Assembly (NCBI GenBank): GCA_937868725.1
Contig: CALMMQ010000005.1
Span: 1-64,000 of the forward strand
DNA: 64,000 bases
DNA from: an uncultured Pleomorphomonas sp.
Lineage (GTDB): Bacteria; Pseudomonadota; Alphaproteobacteria; Rhizobiales; Pleomorphomonadaceae
Direction: 5' to 3'
Part shown: positions 27,819 to 37,700 of the stretch, in pieces
How the letters are laid out: each line of letters begins with the position of its first letter
Position numbering within the stretch: the first letter of the stretch is position 1
The notes under the pieces: model-generated
Database searches by the model: none
Seen by the model: the letters and a program-made list of their open reading frames with translations, nothing else
Told to the model about the DNA's origin: nothing
Position numbers and translations under genes: made by a program

Positions 27819-28958
27819 TCAGAACAGGCTGAGCTGCACGCCGCCGTTGCCCGGCTTCAGGAACAGGTCGGTCGACAGCTTGGCCTTGGCTTTGTTGAGG
27901 CCGAGCCGCTTGCAGGCAAGTTCGAATCGCCGGCCGATCTGCCAGGCGTAGGGGCCAGTGCCGCGCATGCGCTTGCCCCATTCGGCGTCGTAGTCCTTGC
28001 CGCCGCGCATCGACCGCAGCACGTTGATGACGTGACGGTAGCGGTCGGGAAACTCGCGCAGCAGAAAGTCCTTGAAGATTTCCGACACTTCGAGCGGCAG
28101 GCGCAGCAGCACGAAGCCGGCCTCGCGGGCGCCGAAGGTGGCGGCGGCCTCGAGAATGCGCTCGATCTCGCTGTCGGTGACGGCTGGCACGATCGGCGCC
28201 ACCATGACACCCACCGGAATGCCGGCGGCGCTGAGCTTCTCGATGGCTTCCAGGCGCCGGTTCGGCGTCGAGGCGCGCGGCTCCATGGCGCGGGCGATGC
28301 GCCGGTCGAGCGTCGTCACGGAAAGGACGACCTTGGCGAGCCCCTTGGCGGCCATCGGCGCCAGCAGGTCGATGTCGCGCGTCACCAGCGCCGATTTGGT
28401 GATGATGGTGACCGGATGATTGCAGCGCGCCAGCACCTCGAGCACGGCGCGGGTGATCCGCCGCTCCTTCTCGATCGGCTGGTAGGGATCGGTGTTGGTG
28501 CCGAGGGCGATCACCTTCGGCTGGTAGGAGGGGGCGCCGAGCTCACGCTCCAGCACTTCGGCGGCATTGGTCTTGGCGTAGAGATGCGTCTCGAAATCGA
28601 GGCCGGGCGACAGGCCCATGTAGGCGTGCGTCGGCCGGGCATAGCAATAGACGCAGCCATGCTCGCAGCCGCGGTAGGGGTTGAGCGACCGGTCGAAGAA
28701 GATGTCGGGGCTGTCGTTGCGGCTGATCACCGAGCGCGCCTGCTCGGTCTGGACGGTGGTGGCGAACGGCGGCAACTCGTCCTGCCCGCCCCAGCCGTCG
28801 TCGAACACCGAGCGGCTGAGCGGCTCGAATCGGCCGCTGGGATTGATGCCGGCGCCACGACCGCGCCGACGTTCGGCGGCGACGGCGACATCGTCGCCGA
28901 AGCTGGGGATCATCCCGCCCGCAGCGGGGGAAACGGGGAGGCAGCTGGGCGTGTTCAT
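27819..28958 (-). CDS. Radical SAM protein, PA0069 family (SplB-related)
   Basis: 379 aa. The [4Fe-4S]/SAM motif is GCEHGCVYCYARP with C98, C102 and C105. The N-terminal RRGRGAGINPSGRFE is diagnostic of the PA0069 family, which is often annotated as a DNA repair photolyase relative, although its substrate is unproven. A LexA box sits 24 bp before the start, which supports a role in DNA damage. An in-frame ATG 15 codons in (MIPSFGDDV) is an alternative start if transcription begins at the predicted promoter. Downstream on the same strand lies a 240-bp gap with no gene. Confidence 0.88.
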   Translation of the reverse strand: MNTPSCLPVSPAAGGMIPSFGDDVAVAAERRRGRGAGINPSGRFEPLSRSVFDDGWGGQDELPPFATTVQTEQARSVISRNDSPDIFFDRSLNPYRGCEHGCVYCYARPTHAYMGLSPGLDFETHLYAKTNAAEVLERELGAPSYQPKVIALGTNTDPYQPIEKERRITRAVLEVLARCNHPVTIITKSALVTRDIDLLAPMAAKGLAKVVLSVTTLDRRIARAMEPRASTPNRRLEAIEKLSAAGIPVGVMVAPIVPAVTDSEIERILEAAATFGAREAGFVLLRLPLEVSEIFKDFLLREFPDRYRHVINVLRSMRGGKDYDAEWGKRMRGTGPYAWQIGRRFELACKRLGLNKAKAKLSTDLFLKPGNGGVQLSLF

Positions 28959-28964
28959 GGTTTG

Positions 28965-28996
28965 ATCTTACGATGGTCGCGGAACAAGTCAAGAAC
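28965..28996 (-). promoter_or_regulatory. LexA box overlapping a candidate promoter of the radical SAM gene
   Basis: On the minus strand, GTTC-TTGACTT-GTTC (28996-28982) is an exact GTTC-N7-GTTC SOS operator. The TTGACT within it can act as a -35 element, followed after 16 bp by TAAGAT (28970-28965) as a -10. Bound LexA would block the polymerase site. The predicted start of transcription falls at or beside the annotated ATG. Confidence 0.7.
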
Positions 28997-29163
28997 ATCG
29001 ATCGGGTTGCCCCCAAAACTTGGGCAGCCTCAGCAGCAATCGGGACTGGCCTCACGCGAAAATGATCGCTAAACCGGGATGCCGGTCTTGCCGGCGGCGG
29101 TCGAGGTTGCGGGGCATATCGACTGGCCAACGCCATCCATGACATTGCGCGGCGGAACAGGGC

Positions 29164-29859
29164 ATGCTTTCGGTCGTCATCCCGACCAAGGACAGTGAAG
29201 AGGCGCTGGCGCGCACGCTGGCCGAGCTGGTGCCAGCGGCGGCCGACGGCACGGTCCGCGAGGTCATCGTCGTCGATGCCGGCTCCACCGACGGTACGGC
29301 GACCATCGCCGACGGCGCCGGCTGCACCTTCCTGAACGGTCCGGCCGACGTCGGCGCTCGTCTGGCTCTGGGTGCCGAGGCGGCCAGCCGTGGCGACTAT
29401 CTCCTGTGCCTGATGCCCGGCGTGGTGCCATCGGCCGGCTGGGAAGCCGACCTCGCGGCGCTGGTCGACCGGCTCGACCGGCGCGGCAAGGCCGGCGGCG
29501 CCATGATCTTCCGCTATGCCGTCGACGACGTCGGGCTCATGGCCGGCCTGCAGCAGGCGGCGGTGCGCCTGCTCGGTTGGCTCGGCGGCGTGCCGCACGC
29601 CGATCAGGGCTTGCTGCTGCCGCACGCCCTGTTGCGTGGCATCGGCGGCTTCCGCCCGCTCGGTTCGCTCTCTCTGGTCGATGTCGCCCATCGCGTCGGC
29701 ACCCGCCGCACCAGTACCCTGCGGGCGACGGCGAGCCGTATCAGCCCCGACGGCAGCGGCGGCTGGCTGCCCGGTGGCCGGCCGCTCGGCACGCTGGCGC
29801 TGCTGCTGCTGTTGGCCTTGCGCCTGCCACCGGCGCTGTTGCGACGCCTGACGCCCTGA
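29164..29859 (+). CDS. Family 2 glycosyltransferase (TIGR04283-like)
   Basis: 231 aa. The GT-A nucleotide-sugar fold starts with LSVVIPTKDSEEALARTLAEL, then VREVIVVDAGSTDGTATIAD with the DAGSTDGT sugar-nucleotide motif. The usual DxD-like region is weak (CLMPGVVPSAGW), and the C-terminus carries a leucine-rich stretch (TLALLLLLALRLPPALLRRL) that may associate with the membrane. Sugar donor and acceptor are unknown. It is divergent from the radical SAM gene, with a 205-bp shared gap. Confidence 0.8.
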   Translation: MLSVVIPTKDSEEALARTLAELVPAAADGTVREVIVVDAGSTDGTATIADGAGCTFLNGPADVGARLALGAEAASRGDYLLCLMPGVVPSAGWEADLAALVDRLDRRGKAGGAMIFRYAVDDVGLMAGLQQAAVRLLGWLGGVPHADQGLLLPHALLRGIGGFRPLGSLSLVDVAHRVGTRRTSTLRATASRISPDGSGGWLPGGRPLGTLALLLLLALRLPPALLRRLTP

Positions 29860-29952
29860 GGCGGACACACCTTGACGCCAGCGACTGGAGGCCCCACCTG
29901 TGCCCCGCCACGGCACCTGGCCGTGGGTTCGTCAACGAGGGAAGTGCTGCCA

Positions 29953-30459
29953 ATGTCCGTCAGTCTCTATTCTGCTTCGGCTCCGGTGTTCATCCGCATG
30001 CTGAAGTCGCTGTCTCACATCCTCGACAAGGCCGAGGCTGACGCCGCCGCCCGCAAGATTGCGCCGGAGGTGTTTCTGACGGCCCGGCTTGCCCCCGACA
30101 TGTTCGCGCTGACCCGCCAGATCCAGATCGCCACCGATCACGCCAAGGGCGCCATGGCCCGCCTGTCGGGTCGCGAGATGCCGCGTTTCGAGGACACCGA
30201 GAGCACGTTCGCCGAGTTGCAGGCGCGCATCGCCAAGACCATCGCCTTCGTCGAGAGCGTGCGGCCGGAAGAACTCGCCGGTCAGGACGGCCGCGCCATC
30301 ACCATCAAGCTGCCGCGCGAGACGATCGATTTCGTCGGCGAGGACTACCTGCTGCACTTCGCGCTGCCCAACTTCTATTTCCACCTGACGGCCGCCTACG
30401 CCATCTTCCGGCACCTCGGCGTGCCGGTCGGCAAGGGCGACTACCTCTGGCGGGGCTGA
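29953..30459 (+). CDS. DUF1993 family protein
   Basis: 168 aa from ATG at 29953 (MSVSLYSASAPVFIRMLKSLSHIL). DUF1993 proteins are four-helix bundles related to the DinB fold; the segments RLAPDMFALTRQIQIATDHAKG and FYFHLTAAYAIFRHLGVPVGKGDYL are typical, shown here by QIQIATDHAKG and FYFHLTAAYAI. No enzyme activity is established. The open frame extends 27 codons upstream, without ribosome-site support. It is followed by a GC-rich stem and then the ccrM promoter. Confidence 0.88.
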   Translation: MSVSLYSASAPVFIRMLKSLSHILDKAEADAAARKIAPEVFLTARLAPDMFALTRQIQIATDHAKGAMARLSGREMPRFEDTESTFAELQARIAKTIAFVESVRPEELAGQDGRAITIKLPRETIDFVGEDYLLHFALPNFYFHLTAAYAIFRHLGVPVGKGDYLWRG

Positions 30460-30465
30460 GCTTGG

Positions 30466-30486
30466 CGGGGCAGCCCGGCTGCCCCG
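30466..30486 (+). terminator. Stem-loop after the DUF1993 gene
   Basis: CGGGGCAG, loop CCCGG, CTGCCCCG: a perfect 8-bp stem beginning 6 bp past the stop codon. It has no long U-run but insulates the ccrM promoter region. Confidence 0.5.
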
Positions 30487-30495
30487 TACTCATGG

Positions 30496-30554
30496 TTAAC
30501 AAAGGCTTGAAATCAATAATAGAAATACAGCCTTACCGCTTAACTCCGAATTTA
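30496..30554 (+). promoter_or_regulatory. Two CtrA-like boxes upstream of ccrM
   Basis: TTAA-CAAAGGC-TTGA (30496-30510) and TTAA-CTCCGAA-TTTA (30540-30554) each match the CtrA consensus TTAA-N7-TTAA in seven of eight positions. CtrA activation of ccrM late in the cell cycle is established in Caulobacter and some rhizobia. The region is AT-richer than its surroundings. Confidence 0.55.
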
Positions 30555-30630
30555 CCCTGCTGGCTCAGATTGAAGCCATGGCAGGGGCGTGAAGACCCCA
30601 CCGGTCTTGTTTTGCGTCGGAGTGGGATAG

Positions 30631-31797
<1,167 letters not shown>

Positions 31798-31826
31798 ACG
31801 GCAATGCCGGACCGCCAAAAAAGAAG

Positions 31827-31847
31827 GGCCCCCGCTTGTCGGGGGCC
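31827..31847. terminator. Terminator-like stem after ccrM
   Basis: GGCCCCCG, loop CTTGT, CGGGGGCC. On the plus strand it is preceded by AAAAAAGAAG and not followed by T, so the U-run is on the minus strand: the classic terminator faces leftward, and may stop transcripts from mutY entering ccrM antisense. The stem can also end ccrM. Confidence 0.65.
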
Positions 31848-32154
31848 GATTCATAAAGGCAACTGTCTTCTGGATGAACCTATTTTCGGCTCCAAGCCGC
31901 TACGATTGCAATTCATACGCTATTTTTAGCGATAAAGAAAGCAAGGCCAAGAAAAAACAGGTTTAAGTTGATCGGACTTGTCAAGTCATGGTTATTTTTG
32001 GCGCCAAGGCCTGGAATGAATTAATAAATGCGGATGTATTTCTCGATATATCCTGTTAATTGTAGACGAAAATTCCAAGATCAGCGCCAATCTAGTTTCG
32101 ACGTCTCCGAGACTATTGTAAGGACCGGTCGAGACGATCTGATAGAAACGTCGA
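31848..32154. other. AT-rich 307-bp intergenic region without a supported gene
   Basis: By rough count it is about 40 percent GC, against well over 60 percent in flanking genes. It contains a small hairpin CGCTA-TTTT-TAGCG (31918-31931) and several A/T runs. A 66-codon minus-strand frame (31992-32192) overlaps the mutY end and has no ribosome site or recognisable motif, so it is not called. Confidence 0.5.
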
Positions 32155-33231
32155 TCAAACGCGTCGGCCGCTCGTTTTCCGGGATTTGCCATACTCGGGA
32201 CAACCTGCTTCCAGCGCTTTCCTCATCACCGATGGCAGGGCTTCACCGGCGATATCCGCCGCCGCCAGCCAGACGTGACCGGCCGGCGCCGGACCGTCGT
32301 GATCGGCGCGGCGTACGTCGAGCCGCAGGTGGAAGTGGGTGAAGGTGTGTTCGATGGTGCCGGCGTCGCGCCAGGCGGCATCAAGCGGCGGCCGCGACGG
32401 CGGCCGTTCGGCAGTCCACTCGGTGGTCGGCACTTCCAGCATGCCACCAAGCAGCCCCTTGTCGGGGCGGCGGCGCACCAGAATGGCGCCGTCGGCGCGG
32501 CGGACGACGTAGGCCTCCCCCTGCCGGACGGGACGGGCGGCCTTGGCGCGCCGGCGCGGATAGCCCTCAGGCTCGCCACCGGCGCGGGCAGCGCAGTGAT
32601 CGCTCCACGGACAGAGCGTGCAGGCCGGCGACTTGGGCGTGCAGATGGTGGCGCCGAGGTCCATCATCGCCTGGGCGTAGTCGCCGGGCCGCTCACCGGG
32701 CGTCAGCACGGCGGCGCGGCGGCGGATCTCCGGCTTGACGTCGGGCAATGGCGGTTCGAGCGCGTACAGCCGGGCGATGACCCGTTCGACATTGCCATCC
32801 ACCACCGTTTCCGGCGCGTCGAAGGCGATGGCGGCGATGGCCGCCGCCGTGTAGGGGCCGATGCCGGGCAAGCCGATCAGCGCCTCAACGTGATCGGGAA
32901 AGCGGCCACCGTGTTCCTTGGCCACCACCTCGGCGCAGGCCTTGAGATTGCGGGCGCGCGAATAGTAGCCAAGCCCGGCCCAGGCAGCCATGACGTCGTC
33001 GCGCGGCGCCGCTGCCAGGTCAGCAAGCGTCGGCCAGCGGCCGAGGAAGGCTTCGAAGTAGCCCTTGACCGCCGTGACGGTCGTCTGCTGCAGCATGATC
33101 TCCGACAGCCAGACGCGGTAGGGATCGGGCAGGACGCCGAGTGCCCGGTCCTCCGGCGGCACGCGCCAGGGCAGGCGGCGGGCGTGGCGGTCGTACCAGA
33201 AAAGAAGAGTGGTGGCGGACGGCCGCTGCAT
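32155..33231 (-). CDS. mutY: A/G-specific adenine glycosylase
   Basis: 358 aa from ATG at 33231 (MQRPSATTLLFWYDRHAR), with AAGG 9 bp upstream; an ATG 7 codons earlier lacks a site. It removes adenine mispaired with 8-oxoguanine. Visible: LSEIMLQQTTV (catalytic Glu), the helix-hairpin-helix LIGLPGIGPYTAAAI, VDGNVERVIARL with the catalytic Asp, and the iron-sulphur loop C-X6-C-X2-C-X5-C (CTPKSPACTLCPWSDHC). A NUDIX-like C-terminal domain recognises oxidised G (GGMLEVPTTEW, then HTFTHFHLRLDV). It is divergent from the DciA-like gene. Confidence 0.95.
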   Translation of the reverse strand: MQRPSATTLLFWYDRHARRLPWRVPPEDRALGVLPDPYRVWLSEIMLQQTTVTAVKGYFEAFLGRWPTLADLAAAPRDDVMAAWAGLGYYSRARNLKACAEVVAKEHGGRFPDHVEALIGLPGIGPYTAAAIAAIAFDAPETVVDGNVERVIARLYALEPPLPDVKPEIRRRAAVLTPGERPGDYAQAMMDLGATICTPKSPACTLCPWSDHCAARAGGEPEGYPRRRAKAARPVRQGEAYVVRRADGAILVRRRPDKGLLGGMLEVPTTEWTAERPPSRPPLDAAWRDAGTIEHTFTHFHLRLDVRRADHDGPAPAGHVWLAAADIAGEALPSVMRKALEAGCPEYGKSRKTSGRRV

Positions 33232-33284
33232 GTGGAATAACCTTGCTGGCATCGATCAGGGGCGATCGACGGGTTGTACAGGAA

Positions 33285-33818
33285 ATGGTCAAGGGCGCAA
33301 AACCGGAATACCTGCGGCGCGGCGCGCGGCCGCTTGCCGACATCATTGGCGGACCGCTCAACGCCGTCTGTCGCAAGCGCGGCTTCGCCACGCTCGACCT
33401 CATCTCGCATTGGCCCGACATCGTCGGTCCCGTCTACGGCGAATGCACCTCGCCCGACCGGCTGGTCTGGCCGCGTCGGCCGCAGGGTCTCATCGAGGAG
33501 GAGCGCCACGAGCCGGCGGTGCTGACGGTGCGCTGCACCGGCGCCGCCGCCCTGCGTCTCGCCCATGAGGCCGACCAGATCATCGAACGCATCAACATGT
33601 TCTTCGGCTATCGCGTCGTCGGTCGCCTCAAGACGCTGCAGCTGCCGCCGGCCCGTTTCGGTCGGCCGGAGCGACCGCGTCTCGGCCCGGTCAGCGCCGA
33701 GGACGAGCGCGCCGTCAAGTCGCTCGCCGCCGGAATCGCCGACGAGGGATTGCGGGCGGCAGTGGAGCGGCTCGGTCGCGCCGTGGCGGCCGGCCGGCCA
33801 CCGGTCACGAAAAACTGA
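33285..33818 (+). CDS. DUF721 / DciA family protein
   Basis: 177 aa from ATG at 33285 (MVKGAKPEYLRRGARPLADIIGG). The DUF721 KH-like domain spans about residues 15-120: WPDIVGPVYGECTSPDRLVW, then LTVRCTGAAALRLAHEADQIIERIN and the end YRVVGRLKTLQ. DciA-type members load the replicative helicase DnaB in bacteria without DnaC, but alphaproteobacterial forms of this domain are less well characterised. The C-terminal part is proline/arginine-rich and probably flexible. It lies divergently from mutY and before dsbA. Confidence 0.8.
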   Translation: MVKGAKPEYLRRGARPLADIIGGPLNAVCRKRGFATLDLISHWPDIVGPVYGECTSPDRLVWPRRPQGLIEEERHEPAVLTVRCTGAAALRLAHEADQIIERINMFFGYRVVGRLKTLQLPPARFGRPERPRLGPVSAEDERAVKSLAAGIADEGLRAAVERLGRAVAAGRPPVTKN

Positions 33819-33970
33819 AGGCCGCCGGGCGGCATTTGATCCCCACGCGCCGTTGGCTCTGGCATTTGCTGCCAGAAGCCATTGTCAGGCTTTGCCAAGC
33901 CCAACGAGTTGCCATAATTTGCCGCCAACATCGGCTCACTCAGAACCGGCTCATCCAAAAAGGGTCTTCC

Positions 33971-34618
33971 ATGCTCAACCGCCGCCGCTTCCTTTCCAAC
34001 TCCGTCGTCCTGGCCGCGACGACGTCCGCCGGCTCATCGCTGTTCGCCGGGTTGGCCCTGGCCCAGGAGAAGACCGTTGACGTCGCCGAGCTGATGAAGC
34101 CGCAAGAGCTGCCGGACATGACCATGGGCAATGCCGATGCCAAGGTCACCGTCGTCGAATACATGTCGATGACCTGCAGCCACTGTGCCCATTTCGCCGA
34201 AACGACGCTGCCGACCATCAAGGAAAAGTACATCGACACCGGCAAGGTCTACTACGTGCTGCGCGAGTTCCCGCTCGACCCGTTGGCCGCCGCCGCCTTC
34301 ATGCTGGCCCGCAAGGCGCCGGGCGGCAAGTATTTCGAGGTCGTCGACTACCTGCTCAAGACCCAGGCCGACTGGGCTTTCGTCCCCGATCCGGTGGCCG
34401 GCCTGCGCAACGCCGCCAAGCAGTTCGGCTTTTCGCCGGCCACCTTCGACGCCACGCTCAGCGACCAGAAGTTGCTCGACGGCATCAACGCCATTCGCGA
34501 GCGCGGCTCCAAGAGCTTCGGCGTCGACGCGACGCCGACCTTCTTCATCAACGGCGTCAAGACGCCGGGCGCCCTGACGGTCGAGCAGATGTCGGCCAAG
34601 GTCGACGCGCTGCTCTGA
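33971..34618 (+). CDS. DsbA-family thiol:disulfide oxidoreductase
   Basis: 215 aa from ATG at 33971. The N-terminus MLNRRRFLSNSVVLAA is a twin-arginine-like export signal ending near ALAQ. The thioredoxin fold holds the active site C69-S-H-C72 (MTCSHCAHF) and the cis-proline loop ATPTFFING near 192. E. coli DsbA has CPHC; the Ser changes redox behaviour in ways not predictable here, but CSHC occurs in rhizobial homologues as I recall. It should act in periplasmic disulfide formation. The gene stands alone before smc. Confidence 0.9.
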   Translation: MLNRRRFLSNSVVLAATTSAGSSLFAGLALAQEKTVDVAELMKPQELPDMTMGNADAKVTVVEYMSMTCSHCAHFAETTLPTIKEKYIDTGKVYYVLREFPLDPLAAAAFMLARKAPGGKYFEVVDYLLKTQADWAFVPDPVAGLRNAAKQFGFSPATFDATLSDQKLLDGINAIRERGSKSFGVDATPTFFINGVKTPGALTVEQMSAKVDALL

Positions 34619-34772
34619 CGCCATCGCAAGGTTGGTGATAACTCGGTCTTTCCACAGGGGATGACCGAGTTTGCCTTGCGGTCTTGTCTGCGACGACATG
34701 ATATGGTGGTTTGCCTGAGGCCCGTACTCTATTGGTAGAGCGCGGACGAGGTGGATTGTTGCCAGGTCGTCG

Positions 34773-37700
34773 ATGAAGTTCGAGCGTCTCAAGATTCACG
34801 GCTTCAAGTCCTTCGTGGACTTGGCCGAGTTCGTGATCGAACCGGGCCTGACGGGCGTCGTCGGTCCGAACGGCTGCGGCAAGTCCAATCTCGTCGAGGC
34901 CATGCGCTGGGTGATGGGCGAAAGCTCGTACAAGGCCATGCGCGCCTCCGGCATGGACGATGTCATCTTTTCCGGCTCCGGCAAGCGGCCGTCGCGCAAT
35001 TCGGCCGAGGTGACCTTGGTGCTGCGCAACGACGAGCGCACGGCACCGGTCGCCTTCAACGACGCCGAACTGCTGGAAATCACCCGCCGCATCGAGCGTC
35101 AGGCCGGTTCCTCCTACCGCATCAACGGCAAGGACGTGCGGGCGCGCGACGTCCAGCTGCTGTTCGCCGACGCCTCGACCGGCGCCCGCTCGCCGGCCAT
35201 GGTCCGCCAGGGCCAGATCGGCGAGCTGATCGCCGCCAAGCCGGCGCAGCGCCGCACCATCCTCGAGGAAGCCGCCGGCATTTCCGGCCTGCACTCCCGC
35301 CGCCACGACGCCGAACTGCGTCTCAAGGCCGCCGAAACCAATCTGACGCGCATGGAAGACGTGCTGCAGGAGATCGAGGTGCGGCTCGATGCCCTGCGCA
35401 AGCAGGCCCGGCAGGCGGCACGCTACCGGTCGCTGTCGGGCGAAATCCGCAAGTGCGACGCCGGCGTCGCCTGGATCCGGCTGGCCGAGCTTTCCGCCGA
35501 GCTCGCCGCCGCCGACGCGGCCATGACCGACAGTCTGGGCGCCGTCGCCGATGCCGAGGCCGGGCAGGCCGAAGCGGTCCGGCGGCAGGCGCTGATCGTC
35601 CACGAACTGCCGGCGCTGCGCGATCGGGCGGTCGAGACCGCCGCCGCGCTGCAACGCCTCAGGATCGCCCTTTCCGAATCGGAAGCCGAGGAGCGGCGAG
35701 CCCGCGAACGCATCAACGAGCTCGGCCGCCGTGCCGAGGAGATCGCCCGTGACCGCGACCGGGAAGGGCGGCTGATCGCCGAGAACGACGACCGGCTGGC
35801 GGCGCTGGCCACCGAGGCCGAGGAACTGGCCGCCGAAGCGGCGACGGCCGACGAGCGCCTGCTCGAGGCGGAAGCGGCCACCGTCGAACTCGCCGCCTCG
35901 GTCACCGCCAGTGAAGCGGCGCTCGAAACGGCGGCCGCCGCCGAGGCCGCCGCCGTCGCCGAGCGGGCCTCCTTCGAGCGCGAGTTGCGCGACGCCGCCA
36001 CCCGCCTTGCCCGGTTCACGGCCGACATCGAGGCCATCGATCGCGAACTGGCCGACATCGATGCCCGCCTTGCCGCCGACGACGCCATCGCCGCCGCCCG
36101 CGAGGCCGTGGAGTATGCCGGCGCCGAAGCCTTCGAGGCCGAGGAGATGGTGGCCGTCGCCGAGGCCGAGCGGCTCGCCGCGGAAGCGGCCGTCGCCGCC
36201 GCCCGCCTGCCGGCCGCCGACATCGAACGCGAGTTGCAGAAGCTCGACACCGAGGCGCGCACGCTGAGCAAGGTGCTGAACCTCGAGCACGGCCACCTCT
36301 TCCCGCCGCTGGTCGACCGCCTGCAGCCGGACAAAGGCTACGAGACGGCGCTGGGGGCTGCCCTCGGCGAGGATATCGAGGCGCCACTCGATGCCAATGC
36401 GCCCGCCTACTGGAGCGAGCCGGGGCCGGGCGAGACCGACGCGCCGTTGCCCAAGGGCGTCGTCCCTCTGGCCGAACACGTGGCCGGCCCCAACCTCATC
36501 GCCCGCCGGCTGCGCCAGATCGGCGTGGTCACCGCCGAGGCGGCGACACAGCTGGCGCCGCTGCTCGGTGCCGGGCAGATGCTGGTCAGCCTCAGCGGCG
36601 ACATCTGGCGCTGGGACGGCTACGTCGCCGCCGCCGACGCGCCGACGCCGGCGGCGCAGCGGCTCAAGTCGCGCAATCGCCTGCTGGAAATCGACGGGCA
36701 GCGTCAGCTGGTCGCTGGCCGTCTCGCCGAGGCCCGGCAGGCGCTGGCCGCTACCGAGGCGACGCTCAAGTCGACCGAACAGGCCGAACGGGCGGCGCGC
36801 GAGGCCTTGAAGGTGGCCGGTCGTCAGCTGACCGAGGCGCGCGACGGCCTGATGCGGGCCGAGCGGGCGGTGGCCGACACCGTGGCCCGCCGTGCCGCCC
36901 TGGCGGCCAGTCGCGACCGTCTTGCCGGCGATCTCGACGAGAGCGCCGAGCGCCGCGCCATGGCCGAGGCCAGCCTTGCCGAACTGCCGCCGTCCGATGA
37001 ACTCGGTCGGCAGACCCAAGGCCTGCGCGAAGCGGCCAACCTCGCCCGCACCCGTTTCGTCGAGGCACGCGGCGCCGTCGACCTCATTCGTCGCGAGGGC
37101 GAACTGCGCCAGCGGCGCCTCGCCGCCATCGCCCGCGAGCGCGAGGACTGGGCGGCCCGCGTTCGTCAGGCCGGCGCCCACCTCCAGGAACTCGACGACC
37201 GTCTGGCCGAGGTCAGCGAGGAGCGGGCCGAGATGATCGACCGGCCCGACGAGATCATATTGGCCCGGCGGTCGCTGATGGCCGCCATCGACGCCGCCGA
37301 GGCCGCCGCCGCCGCGGCGACCGACGATCTGCGGGCGCGTGAGATCGACAACGCCGAGGCCGACCGTCTCGCCGCCGAGGCGCTGGCGCGGCTGTCGTCG
37401 ATTCGCGAGGGCAGGGCACGGGCCGAGGAACGTCTGGCCGCCGCCCGCCGGCGCCATGACGAACTGATCGCCGACATCCAGGACCGATTCGACGCTCCCA
37501 TCTACGCCCTGGCCCATCTGGCCGAGATCGATCCGGCGGCGCCGGTGCCCGACGTCGGCAGCCTGGAGACCCGTCTCGAACGGCTGAAGGGCGAGCGCGA
37601 ACGGCTGGGCGGCGTCAATCTGCAGGCCGAAGCCGAGGCCAACGAGCTCGAAGCGCGCATGGACGGTCTCGTCAACGAGCGCGAAGACCTCATCGAGGCG

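Noticed and set aside
31992-32192. A 66-codon minus-strand frame overlapping the end of mutY
   Set aside because: It has no ribosome site, no recognised motif and lies in an AT-rich gap where stops should be frequent but can be missed by chance.
34720-34760. A tRNA-like D arm (CTCTATTGGTAGAGC) before smc
   Set aside because: There is no matching anticodon or T arm and no acceptor pairing. It is probably chance or a very old remnant.
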